From Tetradesmus obliquus (taxonomy: Eukaryota; Chlorophyta; Chlorophyceae; Sphaeropleales; Scenedesmaceae), in NCBI GenBank assembly GCA_030272155.1, contig CP126193.1, positions 1,488,001 to 1,552,000 of the forward strand: a DNA stretch of 64,000 bases. The letters are read 5' to 3'. Below, piece after piece: positions 1 through 11,195 of this stretch (within the stretch, counting starts at the first letter, position 1; every line of letters begins with the position of its first letter). Both the position numbers and the translations under genes were made by a program. Below the pieces are notes generated by a model. It was not told where the DNA came from. It searched no databases and saw nothing but the letters and a program-made list of their open reading frames with translations.

Positions 1-1
1 C

Positions 2-2414
2 TGGCCCGGGCTGCTCATGCACAGCCACAACTACCGCAGCGCTGAGCGCTTCAAAGGGCAGCATGTTGCAGTGCTGGGCGCGTCATTCTCAGGTGGGGTG
101 TGGTGGAATAGATGCTGCAGCAGATGCCTGCCGTGCGCTGTGCTGATGTGGCAATCTTGCATCGCCAAGGTGAGCACCATTTGCTTTGCTGAAGATTTGC
201 TGGAGTGCTTGGAGTTGTAATGATGCAAACAAGCATGCACTGCAGCTGCTTCCCTGCCGTAAGTATCAGCCTAATCCGTTTTGTGCTGTGGTTGCTCTGC
301 AGGGCAGGATGTTGCGCGGTTAGTGGCGCAGCAGGCGGCATGCGTGTACCTGTGCGCAAGGGAGTGGACGACGCAGCAGCAGCTGGATGCCGGCAGGGGG
401 GGCGCAGCAGCCAACATCCAGCGGCGCGGCATGATCACACAGCTCACTGCTGCAGGTGCGCAGCAGCGCTGTGGTGTTGATCGTGTTGAGCTTGAATCCC
501 CCAAAAAGCTCGAATTGCTGCTTCAATAGTTCAAAGCGATGACTGGCATACCAGCAGACTGTCTTGTGCAATGCAAGGGCTGAAGTGTATGTGGGCCCAC
601 ATCTCTGGAAAGTGCTGCATCGGCGGCAGCATTGCCCACATCCTGCTGCCATGTACGCATGCAGGGGGTGCTGAGTTTGCCGTGGGCCAGGCTGTGCCTC
701 AGCTCGATGCTGTCATCTGCTGCACTGGCTACAACTACAGCTTCCCATTCCTGGACCTACAGGTGAGGGGCTGCAATGATGGGTGTATGCTGCTGTGCTG
801 CTGCAACTGCATGGTTCATGCAACGCAGCATTGCTTGCAAGCACACTGATGCAGAGACACAAGCGGCAGCACTGCTACATCTTCGTGTGCCACACCTGTG
901 CTGCAAATGCAACGGCTGGACAACATTGCATTGAGGCTGTGTGGTTCGTCCCTAGGACAGCAGCTGGTGCTGCTGGTCATGGGCAGAGGTCTGGTTAGTG
1001 TGCTGCTGACAGGCATGTTGTGTGTCTCTTGCAGGCGCTGGGGCTGAGCACTGCGCAGCAGCACGTGGCGCCGCTGTTCCAGCACATGTTTGTGCCAGGT
1101 GCGGCACATGCGTGTTCTGCGTCAAGCAACGTCAGCAGCAAGGACTGTGTGCAACTGCTTGCATGATGTGGTAGCCTGCTGTTAGACACGTTGCTGCGTG
1201 GGAGGTGATGTTTCAACCTGAGCAGTTTCCTGCAACAGCGAATTACCCAACAATGCACAGCTGCATGAGCTGTTGGTGAATCAGCCCTAAGCACAGCCTG
1301 CAACCGCACTGTCCTTTTCACAAGCACACATGGCGACCTGTATGTCCTATGTGGCGCTGAACCCGCCTGTTTGCTGCCTCCATCCTGTTCCATGTGTGGG
1401 CTGCACTCTTTTATTGGGCCCCTTATGGCGAGCAGGTCAGGCCCCTGGCCTTGCATTCATTGGCCTACCATGGCGCGTGGTGCCCTTCCCAATGTTTGAG
1501 CTGCAGGCCAAGCTCTGTGGAAGGTGAGCAGGGGCGCCAGCCTGTGCAAACTGTGGACAGACCTGCACTGCACATTACTTTATTTTACTTCATCGTTGCT
1601 TGCCATGCACATCCAACAGTCGAAGGCGCGACATGCACAGGCTCCTAGCAGGCCTGTGCTTGTGTATCCAGATCAGGTGCTAGCCATGAAGCCGCAACTA
1701 CAAGCAGATATCAAGCCGCATGTGTCTGCTGCATGGCTGTGTCTTGCAGGGTGTTGTCGGGCCGTGCTTCGCTGCCGCCCGCTGCTGAGATGGCTGCCTG
1801 GGTGCAGCAGCATGAGAAGCTGCTGGCTGCTGAGGGGCGGCCACCCTCACAGAGGTAAGCAGGCACTATCAGCGCACGCACCTGCAGTGTTTGCACCAGG
1901 CTCGGCAATGTTGTTTTAGAGAGTGGGTGGTGCGAGCCTTGCTGCTCACTCTTTGACTGGCATTCTGTCCCCGGCTGGCTGTCCACTGCACGCGATGCAG
2001 CCTATGGCTTGCAGATCCAGCAGCCAACAATTGCATGAACATAAGCATGGTTTGCAGCATGCCTTGTTTAAGGGCCCAGCACCTTGAGCAGCAGCCCTGC
2101 TTCCTGCAAGTGTTGTCTGAATGTCACTACCAGCCCCAGGACTTGGCTTGGTTTGGTTGCACAGCCAATCACATTGCATTCAGTGGCTCAAGCCAAAGTA
2201 AAGTGAACTGCACCTGACGAGCCTAAGTACTGCTGCCACCCCGTTCACAAATTGCTGCAGCCACTACCTGGACTACAAGCAGCTGGAGTACCATGCATGG
2301 CTTGCCAGCATGTGCGGGCGCGACGTCCCTCGTGTGCCAGGCTGGCGTGCAGTGGTCATGCATGCCTACTGGCTGTGGCGCTGGCTGCTGGTGGTGGGCT
2401 TGAGGCGTGCCTGA
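2..2414 (+). CDS. flavin-containing monooxygenase, C-terminal two thirds (5' end outside window)
   Basis: FAD/NADPH-dependent monooxygenase that oxygenates soft nucleophiles (N or S), related to plant GS-OX-type FMOs. Exons that keep phase: <2-92, 303-455, 665-762, 1035-1098, 1436-1523, 1750-1854, 2261-2414 (TGA). Visible family signatures: MHSHNYR followed by VLGASFSG (the NADPH-binding GxGxSG region, with Ala in the second Gly position), then DVARLV, CTGYNYSFPFL (the FMO C-terminal TGY motif), LAFIGLPWRVVPFPMFE, VLSGRASLP and YKQLEYHAWLA. The N-terminal FAD-binding half lies left of the window. The carboxy end (MHAYWLWRWLLVV) is hydrophobic and could act as a tail anchor; this is inference. 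The join from exon 6 to 7 is the least certain, because the last exon is less conserved. All introns are GT-AG. Confidence 0.88.
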
Positions 2415-2640
2415 GGGCAGCAGCACAGCTCAATAGACAAAGGCTCACCAGCTGGGCGCTGCAGCAGCTGTGTGTGGAAGCTCTCTGCGGCGTTGCTGCA
2501 CTCATGGCTGATGACTGACGTCATACGATGCATGCGGTGTGTACAGCAACCAGCATGTGCTTGAGAGCAACCTAGAGCGTATATTTTGTTGTTTCACATG
2601 GACTTACCGTGTAAACTCAAGCGTTGGCACCTCCTGCAGC

Positions 2641-3022
2641 TGGCTGTGACACCTGCTGCAGGTTCAGGCCCTTGCAATATGCTTGTGACTGCTGCTCTCC
2701 GTGCAAGCAGCAGCAGCAGCAGCAGCAGTGAATGCTGCTTTACGTTTCCCCCTCCTGCAGCTGGTGCCTTGAGTGGTGTGACGGTGTCTTTTGTCAGCGC
2801 TTACTGCGGTAGGTATTAATGCTGCTCTCCGTTGTGACTGCTGCTCTCCGAGAGCAGTTATACTTCTGCAGGTTCAGGTCCCTGCAATATGCTTGTGCTT
2901 CTGCCTCCTGCTGGTTGTGACACCTGCTGCAGGTTCAACCCCTTGCAATATGCTTGCCTTGAGTGGTGTGACGGCGCCTTTTGTAAGCGCCTACTGCAAG
3001 TTCAGGCCCTTGCAATATGCTT
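2641..3022. repeat. short direct repeats downstream of the FMO gene
   Basis: A unit of about 30-38 bp containing CTGCAGGTTCAGGCCCTTGC followed by AATATGCTTG recurs four times (near 2657, 2866, 2927 and 2995). A second unit of about 42 bp, starting GCCTTGAGTGGTGTGACGG, occurs twice (near 2766 and 2956). The copies diverge by a few bases and alternate with each other, so this is a decayed compound tandem array. No reading frame is kept across it. The rest of 2415-3245 shows no supportable gene. Confidence 0.7.
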
Positions 3023-3245
3023 GCAGATGTTTGCAGTCACGCCTACTGCAGTATGTTGTCAAGGGAGAGTTTTCATTTTGCAGCATGTTGTGTTGTCAGA
3101 TTCTCAGGTATCAGACATTGTGCGAATGACACGTTGCCAGGTTACAAAACAATCATGCCTTGTCCTGAGAAAACTGAGTCCTACAAGACCCAAACGCTGC
3201 CTCGTAGTCTTCTACCGTGCAGACAGTCGATGAGAAAGCAATATC

Positions 3246-3505
3246 ATGGGTCAGGCATTATAAAGGGTGACATTCAATTGATGAATTAATCATGCCACGC
3301 ATGTAAAGGGAGACTACACATCTAAAACAACAGAACAACACTATATTGCTTTCTCATTGTGTCCAGCAGCGCCGCCGCTGCTGCTGATGCCATTATGCAT
3401 GTTGAGCAGCAGAACATACACAGCACCTCTCGAATGCAAAATTATGATAACACAAATATGATTGATTCATCAATTGAATGTCACCCTTTATAATGCCTGA
3501 CCCAT
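3246..3505. mobile_element. 260-bp inverted-repeat element (MITE-like)
   Basis: A perfect 41-bp inverted repeat has arms at 3246-3286 and 3465-3505 (arm starts ATGGGTCAGGCATTATAAAG). The AT-rich interior is about 180 bp and has no coding capacity. A second 15-bp perfect inverted pair, ATGAGAAAGCAATAT, lies at 3230-3244 (just outside the left arm) with its partner at 3343-3357 inside. The size and foldback structure fit a miniature inverted-repeat transposable element. I could not find a convincing target-site duplication, so the superfamily is unassigned. Confidence 0.6.
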
Positions 3506-3540
3506 GCATAACATGCTTGTTGTGTGGCTGCACCTGCAGG

Positions 3541-3801
3541 GAGACCAGCCCGCCACCAGGTGCTGGCCAGTTCATTCTGGCGCAGCACGCGCTGGCCCAC
3601 CCACGCCTGTGGAGGCATTTCCTGGATGACAAGGCAAAGCCAGTCAACCCCCTGCCCCTCAGGTGGCCTGACCTGAAGGATGACAGGGGCAGGGCTGTCT
3701 GGCTGAACTCCTACGAGGTGACGGACGACGCCAGGGGCGCATTGAGGAACCTCATAGAGGCAGGGGCAATTCAGCCAGCCAACATGGTGGTGATCGAATA
3801 G
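3541..3801 (+). CDS. orphan terminal-exon-like reading frame, unrecognised
   Basis: An open frame of about 86 codons follows a good acceptor (CACCTGCAG at 3532-3540) and ends with TAG at 3799-3801. Codon choice is clean and GC-rich like the other exons, and the composition is protein-like (for example FILAQHALAHPRLWRHFLDD and ALRNLIEAGAIQPANMVVIE). I do not recognise the family and see no upstream partner exon between the FMO stop and this point. It may be the last exon of a gene whose 5' part was disrupted, an extra 3' exon of the FMO locus, or a relic. The MITE-like element ends 35 bp upstream. Confidence 0.35.
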   Translation, partial: ETSPPPGAGQFILAQHALAHPRLWRHFLDDKAKPVNPLPLRWPDLKDDRGRAVWLNSYEVTDDARGALRNLIEAGAIQPANMVVIE

Positions 3802-3965
3802 GGGTGTAGGGTGCGTGCACTGCACATGCTGCCGCCACTGACAGAGTGCACAGACCAAGGGCTGAGAACATGGGCGGAGCAAGTTGGAGGTGACGGTGGG
3901 CGGGTGTTTTATCATGCACATGCATCTAGCATTGAGGCTGCTACACATGCTGCAGCATCATCGTA

Positions 3966-4872
3966 TTAAGCATATATGAGGTGGTCACAGACGGCTGGTC
4001 AGTTCAGCCTTTTTTGACTTGGAATACAGCACGACTTGCAATCCACTGTGAAACTGTGATGATGCCATGCTGACCGCACTGTTGGAGTGCATTTAGAAAG
4101 TGGCCTCAGAGGCATTGGGTGTTGGAGTGCAGCGCACGATTGGTTGGACAGCAGCAACACTGTCAAGTTCTCACTGCATGTGATTGTGCACTTGCACAAC
4201 AGTTACGCCTTGCGTACCATCAAGGATGCCCAGTGCTTTGCACAGTTGGTTGTTGCATTGCTGCCGAGTGAGCTGCATCATATCACCAGTTCATCAGGAG
4301 CACAACAGAGCGTTGTGGACCTGAAGGTGTACAAGAGGAACCAACAGTTCCGCATCTTGGGTTGTGTGAAACATGGAGACAGCAGAGTGTTGCGACTGCA
4401 TCGCTGCATGCATGGCAGTGTGTCGTTGCTGGACACCCTCATGTGTGTGCAGCCTTCAAACCTTGCCCTCAGCATAGACAGCCCATCACCTGATGTGCAG
4501 CCAGCCCATCACACAAGTGCTGCATACGGCAGTGCTGCAGCTGCATACATGCCAAAGCTGGTGATGGTGCTGACAAGCACGTTGGGGTGCAGGATTTACA
4601 GCATGCAGACGCATGCCGGACATGCGAGTGCAAGTCCCAGCTTATACTTGCATACAGACATGTTACAGTGTGCAGTGCGCACCCATGCCAGCAACCACTC
4701 TGTCGTGGAAGTGCGCTGCGACTGCATGCAGTGGAGGCTGACGTGCAGAGATGGTTGCCCACCAGGGGCTTGGCACCACCTGCCTGCTGACTCATTCACA
4801 GTGCAGCCGGGTGTGGCGCCCAACTGGCTGGTGCACCACCTGGCTCAATGGGGACATGGTGTAACATGGTGA
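3966..4872 (+). pseudogene. PrimPol/UL52-type archaeo-eukaryotic primase, decayed copy
   Basis: Primase-polymerase of the AEP superfamily (PrimPol in plants, animals and algae, where it reprimes stalled replication; related to herpes UL52). The main open stretch is 4087-4872. It shows motif II as KFSLHVIV (human PrimPol has SRHLIF), motif III as DLKVYKRNQQFRIL (human DLGVYTRNRNFRLY), and a C-terminal Cys/His cluster with CAVRTHASNH followed by CRDGC, matching the UL52-type zinc finger. Upstream, at about 3970-4045, there are matches to the segment before and at motif I, including DLEY (human DLEF). They are not in one open frame with the rest, so the copy looks broken with about three interruptions. 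It has no introns over 0.9 kb, unlike its neighbours, which suggests a retrocopy or an acquired copy. Family is fairly sure; origin is open. Confidence 0.68.
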
Positions 4873-6171
4873 TGCACCACTGCACATACTTCGGTAAAGT
4901 ATTACGCAGAACGCATTCTTGGGTGGACCTTTACGCTTTCAATCACATGACTCCCCTGTTGTGACATATCAGCTTTCAGCAGCGGATTAGCACTCCTGCT
5001 ACTCACTCCTGCAGGCATCTGTAACTTGGCCATACGTCATGCTGCTGCCTCCTGCTGCGACATTCGGCCAACGAGTAATCAGTTCAGCTGTATGTTTTTC
5101 TGATGACAGCGAGGGCATTTCGACTCCGCGGCTAGCTTGTCTAGCCTGTCTAGCCTGTCTAGCTGTCTAGCCCGTCCAGCGGTCATTACATGATATACCT
5201 CCCTACCAGTCCAACTGTCTAGCTGTCTAGCCGTCCGGAGGGCTGCTGCTGCAAGAACACCCGAACAGGGTTCGTGTCTAGTTGTCTGGTCGTCAACAGC
5301 CCCGGGCTTCAAATCGCCTGCCCTCTCTCCCAACGGGTAGCCACATCCGCCAAGCGCTAGAGGGTTTGAGTGGGGTGCTGAACACACGGCCTGTTCTTGC
5401 GAGTGCCCTCGGAGCAGCAGCTTGCAGCGGGAGCTGGGCACTACATATGCTCTGCTGGATGAAGCCTCTCTTAATACCGTTCAGTAACATCATAAGCACT
5501 GTTAGAGGCCTTCACAGCCTGCAGCAGCTGCTGTAGGCGAGAGCGCAGCGTGTTGGCTGTGTCAAGGGTGTGCTGAGGCCTGTGTGCAGCACAGCTTCGT
5601 TTGATCGGCGTTCAAATACCTTTGTTAGTGTGCTAGGGAACAGTTTAGACATTATCCAGCAGCTGTCCGTTGTGTTTGCATCACTGTGCTGACCAGGACT
5701 CGCATCTGCTCGTGTTCCCCCGTTGAGTCACAGCTTCACAAAGCCGGCTCCAGTTTTATAGTTTGCGTGTTTTTCTTTGGTTTCTGCATATCTGTTTGTA
5801 CACGCGGCCGCGAGCATGCATTGCTGACTTTCGATGCAGCTGCTCCGACGCTGCTGCTTTTCAGAAGCAACAAAGTAGAGATGCTTAGATACAACTTATA
5901 TTTATGTATGCCATGGCTTCAGCTAAAATCGACCAGCACCAATAATTGTCGGTGTCACCCTGGCTGCCAGCCAGTGGCTGGGAGTCCCGGACGCACGTGG
6001 GTGTCATATGCCTGAAAAGTGACCACCCCATAACTCTGTCTAGACACCAAAGCAGGCCATGAAAATTAGCACATTCAATCTTAAAACGTACATCATTGCA
6101 TTTATGAGGTAAAATTTGTGATACAAGCAAGTCAGAAAATCTGCTGGAACCCCTACAGTGATACCTTGGCC
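4873..6171. other. gene-poor stretch with a TCTAGCCTG-type microsatellite
   Basis: No supportable gene. Degenerate short repeats built on GTCTAGCC/GTCTAGCT occupy about 5128-5180 and recur at 5213-5235 and 5275-5292. The remainder is AT-richer than the exons and ends at the target-site duplication of the hAT element. Confidence 0.5.
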
Positions 6172-6179
6172 GATTCCCC

Positions 6180-9100
6180 CATAGTTGCACGAAACGTGGG
6201 GTCCGGCTGTTTATGAAACGAAACGAAACGTTTAAAACGTGCGTTTTAAACGCCTTCAGTGTGAAACGCTGTATCTAAACGGCAGCTCTAGTGGGGCTCA
6301 GGCGTTTGAATGCAGAACCCCTCGTTACTCGGCCTAGCGGCCCGTTCAGGTACTCAGGGCTCTTCAAAACATTTACTGTATATCTTTGTTGGTATTTGAA
6401 TACTTGTTGTTCTCCTATCAGTCACCGATATGGGCAAGAAGACCACTGATCAGGCTACCATAGCCTGGCAGAATGTTGACAAGCTAGAGGAAAGAAACAA
6501 CTACAGCAAAGTTGTATGCAAACACTGTGATCACTCCTTCAGCGGTGGGGCCAGCAGGATCGTTTCGCATTTGCTCGGCACCGGCTCGGGTGTGAAGGCC
6601 TGCAGCAAGTGCCCAGAGGATGTCAGGACTCGCCTGTCAGCTGCCAAGGCTTCCACTGATGCCTCTAAGAACGCAAAACGGAAGCGGGAGGAGGAGGTTG
6701 AGGCCATCAAGAACCGCCAAGTTGACAAGGTGAGTTGTTGTTGAGCAGCAGTGAGCAGGGCACAGAGCAGTGAGTGCCAGCCTCTGCCTTCAGATTATAC
6801 AGCAGCAAAAGCAGCAGCGATATCAGCAGTTACCAATATCCTTGTTGGTCTTCCCTTGCAGGAAACTGCAGCAGCCAGTGCTTCTGGCAGCAGTGTTGCT
6901 GCTGCTGCCAGCAACCAGGGCAGCAACGACAAGACGGAGCAGCGCGCCATTGTTCGTGCATTCAAGCGTGCTAGGAGCAGCGCTGCTGACAAGGCCATCA
7001 TGAAGTTCTTTGCCTGTGAGGGCATCCCCTTCAACAAGGCCAGGAGTTCTTGGTGGAGGGAGCTGATCAGCGCAGTTTCAGCAGCTGGACCTGGCTATGT
7101 CCCACCAACTTACAACGCCATGCGCAGCACTCTGCTGGACAACCTCAAGTCCAGCACGGAGTCTGAGCTGCTGCTGTTTGACATGCGCAGCAAGGACACC
7201 ATGGTGTCCCTGTGCAGCGATGGCTGGACTGATGTCGCCAAGCACCCCCTGCTGAACGTGCTGGCTGTCAACCCCGTTGGCGCCAAGTTCATCACCGCCG
7301 TCAACACAGAGGGCGAGGTCAAGTCAGGGCTGTACATTGGTGGTGCCCTGATTGAGTGCATTGAGGGCATTGGCCCTGAGCACGTGGTGCAGGTGGTGAC
7401 TGATGGAGCAGCAAACTGCGCTGCTGCTGGCCGCATCATCATGGAGAAGTGAGTGCTATGCATGTGTCTGTGTAGGGGGATGTTGTAGTGAGAGGCGCAT
7501 GCGTTTGTGCATGTGTTCAGCAATTCCTGCAGCTCTGCAGCTGTTGTGCAGGCCAATGTCAGCTATGTTGTTGTGTTACATTTGTGTTGCTTTCTGTTAG
7601 TACTTGTTGTTTTTATCTTTACATGCTACTGCAAGCATGCTGCATGCAGCTGGTTGCCTGCCACTTGTTGTCTTCTGCTTGTTGCCTGCTGCTTGCTGCC
7701 TGCATGCTGCCTGCTGCTATCTGCCTGCTTGCATCTATATCAACCCACACACCAGCAGGGTTGTTGTCATATCCTGTGCTCGCACACCGCACTGCTGCCA
7801 ACTCATCCATGTATGCTACGTTGCGCTGATCTGCCATGCCACTGGTTTCCAGGTACCCGCACATCACCTGGACCATCTGCACTCCACACGCCATTGACCT
7901 GACCCTGGAGGAGATCTTTGCAATTGGGCCCTTCGATGAGCTGATCAGCAAGGCCAAGCGCGTGGTGATGTTCATCAACAATCACCAGCAGACCCTAGCA
8001 GCATACCGCGCACTGGAGGAGTCAGTGTTGGCACTGCTGAAGCCTGGAGAGACCCGCTTTGCCACTTCCTTCATCATGCTGCAGCGCGTGCACAAGCAGT
8101 CCTCCCACCTGCAGCGCCTGGTGGTCAGCCAGGGCTGGCAATCTGCTGTGGCGCGCCTGACTGCTGAGGACAGGGGCAAGGCAGCTGAGATCAAGCTGGT
8201 CATTTTGGATGACAACTTCTGGGAGGAGGCCAAGGAGGTGTGTTGCTTGTTACCATGCTCTTGGGGCTGTGCACAGCAGGCAGCCTATCTTGCGGTTGGT
8301 GTAATGCACATACCTGCACGCAGTAATAACTTTTCTGTAGCAGCATTTATGTGTGCTTGTTGCATGGCTGCCAGCAGCAGTGATACATTCAGTTCGTCTG
8401 CAATAGCTTCCTACTTCAATGGTCTCACATTGCTCTTACTCCCGCTTGCTGCCACTGCTGTTGCTACTGCCTCCGCCCTCTGCCGCAGGCCATGGACGTA
8501 GTGGAGCCGCTGGTGAGCCTGCTGCGCCTGGCAGATGGCACTGCACCTTGCATGGGCAAGATCTACTACAGGATGAGCAAATGCCTTGAGCATGTGCGCT
8601 CTGGGCAGCACAAGCTGGATGCAGGTGTGCTGGAGGAGGTCGCAGATATCATCAGCAACCGCTGGGAGTACCTGCACAGCCCTATGCACGGCGCTGGCTA
8701 CTGCCTGGACCCAGAGTTCTGGAGTGATGCTGGCAAGAACGCAGAGTGCATGGGCAACCTGATCACCATGGTTGAGCGGCTGCTACCGACACCAGCTGAG
8801 CGCAAGGCTGCACGTGAGCAGTTCGTCATGTACAAGAACAGGGAGGAACTGTTTGCTGTGCATGGTGCTGCTGTACAGGACGCCCCCTCCATGCCAGCAA
8901 ACCAGTGGTGGGGCATGTATGGCAGTGGCTGCAAGGAGCTGCAGCGGGTGGCGGTTGCGGTGCTGAGCCAGGTCAGCGCTGCCGTGTCATGCGAGCGCAA
9001 CTGGTCAACATACGACTACATCCACAGCAAGAAACGAAACAAGCTGGCACCTGCACGCGCGCGGGACCTGGTGTACATATTTAGCAACCAGCGCCTGCTG

Positions 9101-10231
9101 CGCAAGCTCAACTCTGGCACCCACCAAGAGGAGTTTGTGCCTTGGGACAGTGAGGATGAGCAGGAGGCAGATGCTGCTGGTGGTGGTGATGGTGATGATG
9201 AGGAGGAAGAGGGGGTGGAGATTGTGGAATGAAGCAGCTGTAATGCATCTTTGGCTGTGGTGCGAGTGCATGTGTTGGTGTCTGCAGCAATGCAACAGCA
9301 ACATTGGTCATGCAACCAGCTGGGTTGCTGGTGTTGCTTTTGCTGCTTGCTGCTTGCATGGGTGTGATGCATAGGAGTGGAGTCAGCTGCCATGAGCAGC
9401 TGCATGTCTTGTGAGTGCCGCTGCATGCTGTGTTATTTGGCATGCTCATGAGCAGCAGCATCAGCAGCAGATGCGCTGCAACATGCCAATGCTTGCTGCT
9501 CAGTGTCTGTTGTGTTTCAGCCAGCATGGTGCTGAGGTTTGGATGATTGTGCATTGAGTCCAGCAGATTAACACAATGACATTTAATGTGTCGCGACTCT
9601 GCAACTATGTTTACAGTTGCTTGTGTGTGCAGCAGGAGGTGTGCAGGTTGCTCAGCTCTGTTCCTGTAACCAGTGGTCGCTGCTTTCTTGGTAAGAGACT
9701 CAACTGCTGCATTAGTAATGTTGCCAGTTTGCTTCTTTGCGTAAACCTTGGGATGAAAGCTCATCCCTGATACGCCGAGCAGCCCTCCAGCTGCTGTGGT
9801 GCCTCGCTGCACATGGTCCGTGGACATCAACGCATTCACACGATATCACGATAATAAGTAGATTACGCACTGGCACCTCAATTCATTTTGACTTTGCGAA
9901 GAGCTGTCGTGCGACGATCGCCAAGTATGTTCAAGTGTTGGAGCTGTACTGCTGTCAACTAGTCAAGCCTGCTGCCGTGCCTTGGCAGCCCTCCAAGCCC
10001 GGCAGGCACAGTTCTGGGGTCAATTAATGACTATAAAGACTAGTATTGATCATTTACAAACAATTAAAATGCAAAGAATTGATGTAACTGGCCTCTACAT
10101 GCCTCTAGAGTGCATACTGTGACATGGCGTTTCAGCAGCGTTTCAGCAGCGTTTCAGTCCAGGCACTGGCGTTTTAAACGCGTTTAGAAACGAAACGTTT
10201 CGTTTCAAACGAAACGTTTCGTGCAACTATG
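6180..10231 (+). mobile_element. complete hAT-superfamily DNA transposon, 4052 bp
   Basis: Both ends are visible. Terminal inverted repeats CATAGTTGCACGAAACGT lie at 6180-6197 and, inverted, at 10214-10231. They are flanked by identical 8-bp target-site duplications GATTCCCC at 6172-6179 and 10232-10239; 8 bp is the hAT hallmark. Subterminal DNA is rich in GAAACG/CGTTTC words and contains GTTTTAAACGC near both ends, probably transposase-binding repeats. One transposase gene (6430-9232) is open throughout. The 3' non-coding part, 9233-10213, has no other gene. The element sits 190 bp upstream of the lipase start codon at 10421. Perfect duplications and an open transposase indicate recent insertion. 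Confidence 0.93.
6430..9232 (+). CDS. hAT transposase (BED finger, DUF659, hAT dimerisation)
   Basis: Catalyses cut-and-paste movement of the surrounding element. Exons 6430-6729, 6862-7448, 7853-8237 and 8489-9232 join in phase to 2016 nt (671 aa). Residues 15-65 form a BED-type zinc finger (CKHCDHSF ... IVSHLLG ... C). A lysine/arginine-rich stretch (KNAKRKREEE) follows and could serve nuclear import. Residues about 130-330 match DUF659 (MKFFACEGIPFNKARSSWW, LCSDGWTDVAKHPLLNV, VVTDGAANCAAAG, then KYPHITWTICTPHAIDL). The C-terminal hAT dimerisation domain reads AAVSCERNWSTYDYIHSKKR and LVYIFSNQRLL. The tail is acidic (EDEQEAD, GDDEEEEEG). A chlorophyte-type polyadenylation signal TGTAA lies 8 bp after the stop (9240-9244). 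No stop or frameshift was seen, so the protein may be functional. Confidence 0.92.
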
Positions 10232-10420
10232 GATTCCCCCAAGGTTTATGATGGAGATGCAACGACCCAGTAGCAAGCTCCATGACGGAAGGTTACGTTG
10301 AGCGGAGCCAGCGTTTACAGTTGATCGCTCTGCGTAAGCCATCTCTTGCATGAGGTAGGATCGCCAAATTTGCGCTGAACATTTTCCATCATTTGATTCT
10401 CCCTTGACGAGTTCTGGGCC

Positions 10421-11095
10421 ATGCAGCACTGCACTTATCTTGCTCTCGTTCTTTTGCTGCTAGTCAGCAGCAGCAGCTCCGTGCCTGCAGCTTTCTCTCC
10501 GCAGCAGCCCTTGTCCTTCAACTTCTTCACAGGAGCAAATGAGAGCTGGTTTGAGTACCCAGAGACAGCAGCGTCAGGCAACTACACGATCCCCTCCCTG
10601 CTAGACAAACCAAAGTTGGGCATTGCAGTCTCTGGAGGTGGCTTCAGGTACACAGCACAGCAACAGCACAGCCACAGCCTGCTGCTTGCTGCTGCCACTC
10701 CCCATCCACTGCAGCATTGCATCGTTGACCCAGCCAGAAACAAACTAGACGTGCATTTATTCGTGAATTATCGCACACGAGCGCATTGATCCCATGCCGT
10801 GCTGCTGGGAAACATGATGATCCCTGCAGAGCTGCTACTCTTGGGCTAGGATGGCTGAGGGCACTACACATGCTCAACGTCACCTCAAAAGCACGCTACC
10901 TCACAAGCAACAGTGGAGGCTCTTGGCTGAACGCTGCATTCAGCTTCCAGGACAGCGTACCCTTAGACAGCTTCCTGGGGCCCTACCTGCCACCGCAGCA
11001 GCTGAGTCAGCAGCAGCTGCAGCAGGCTGACAGCGGCAACGGCTCTTTCGCTGGCGTGATCGCCAATGCAGGCATCCTCATTCCTGGGGCCGCAG
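10421..11095 (+). CDS. cPLA2/patatin-like lipase, N-terminal part only
   Basis: Two exons in phase, 10421-10647 and 10830-11095. The protein opens with a signal peptide (MQHCTYLALVLLLLVSSSSS) and carries the acyl-hydrolase core: GIAVSGGGFRAATLGLGWLR (oxyanion-hole SGGGxR) and YLTSNSGGSWLNAAF, where SNSGGSW is the expected GxSGG-type nucleophile region. It would cleave acyl esters of phospholipids in a secretory compartment (inference from the family). Relatives are several hundred residues longer, but no convincing downstream exon follows. An orphan hAT end lies 100 bp after the donor at 11096. A hAT element also sits 190 bp upstream of the ATG. The gene is probably truncated. A weak candidate for a later exon is at 12495-12673. 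Confidence 0.6.
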
Positions 11096-11195
11096 GTTTG
11101 TGTGCATTTTCATGTGTGCTGGGCAATGTCAGGCAGTGTGGCTGGGTGCGTAGCTGCTGCTGGTGTTATGTCCTGTAGTGCTGTTTTCACACGCG

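Noticed and set aside
3966-4130. Explaining the interrupted primase by stop-codon reassignment or short introns
   Set aside because: Other genes in the window use all three stop codons normally, and no GT-AG pair restores the frame sensibly. Decay is the simpler reading.
9108-9839. Minus-strand 243-codon frame overlapping the hAT transposase 3' end
   Set aside because: Overlaps the conserved hAT dimerisation region on the plus strand. His/Ser-rich content reflects GTG/GAT repeats in the acidic tail.
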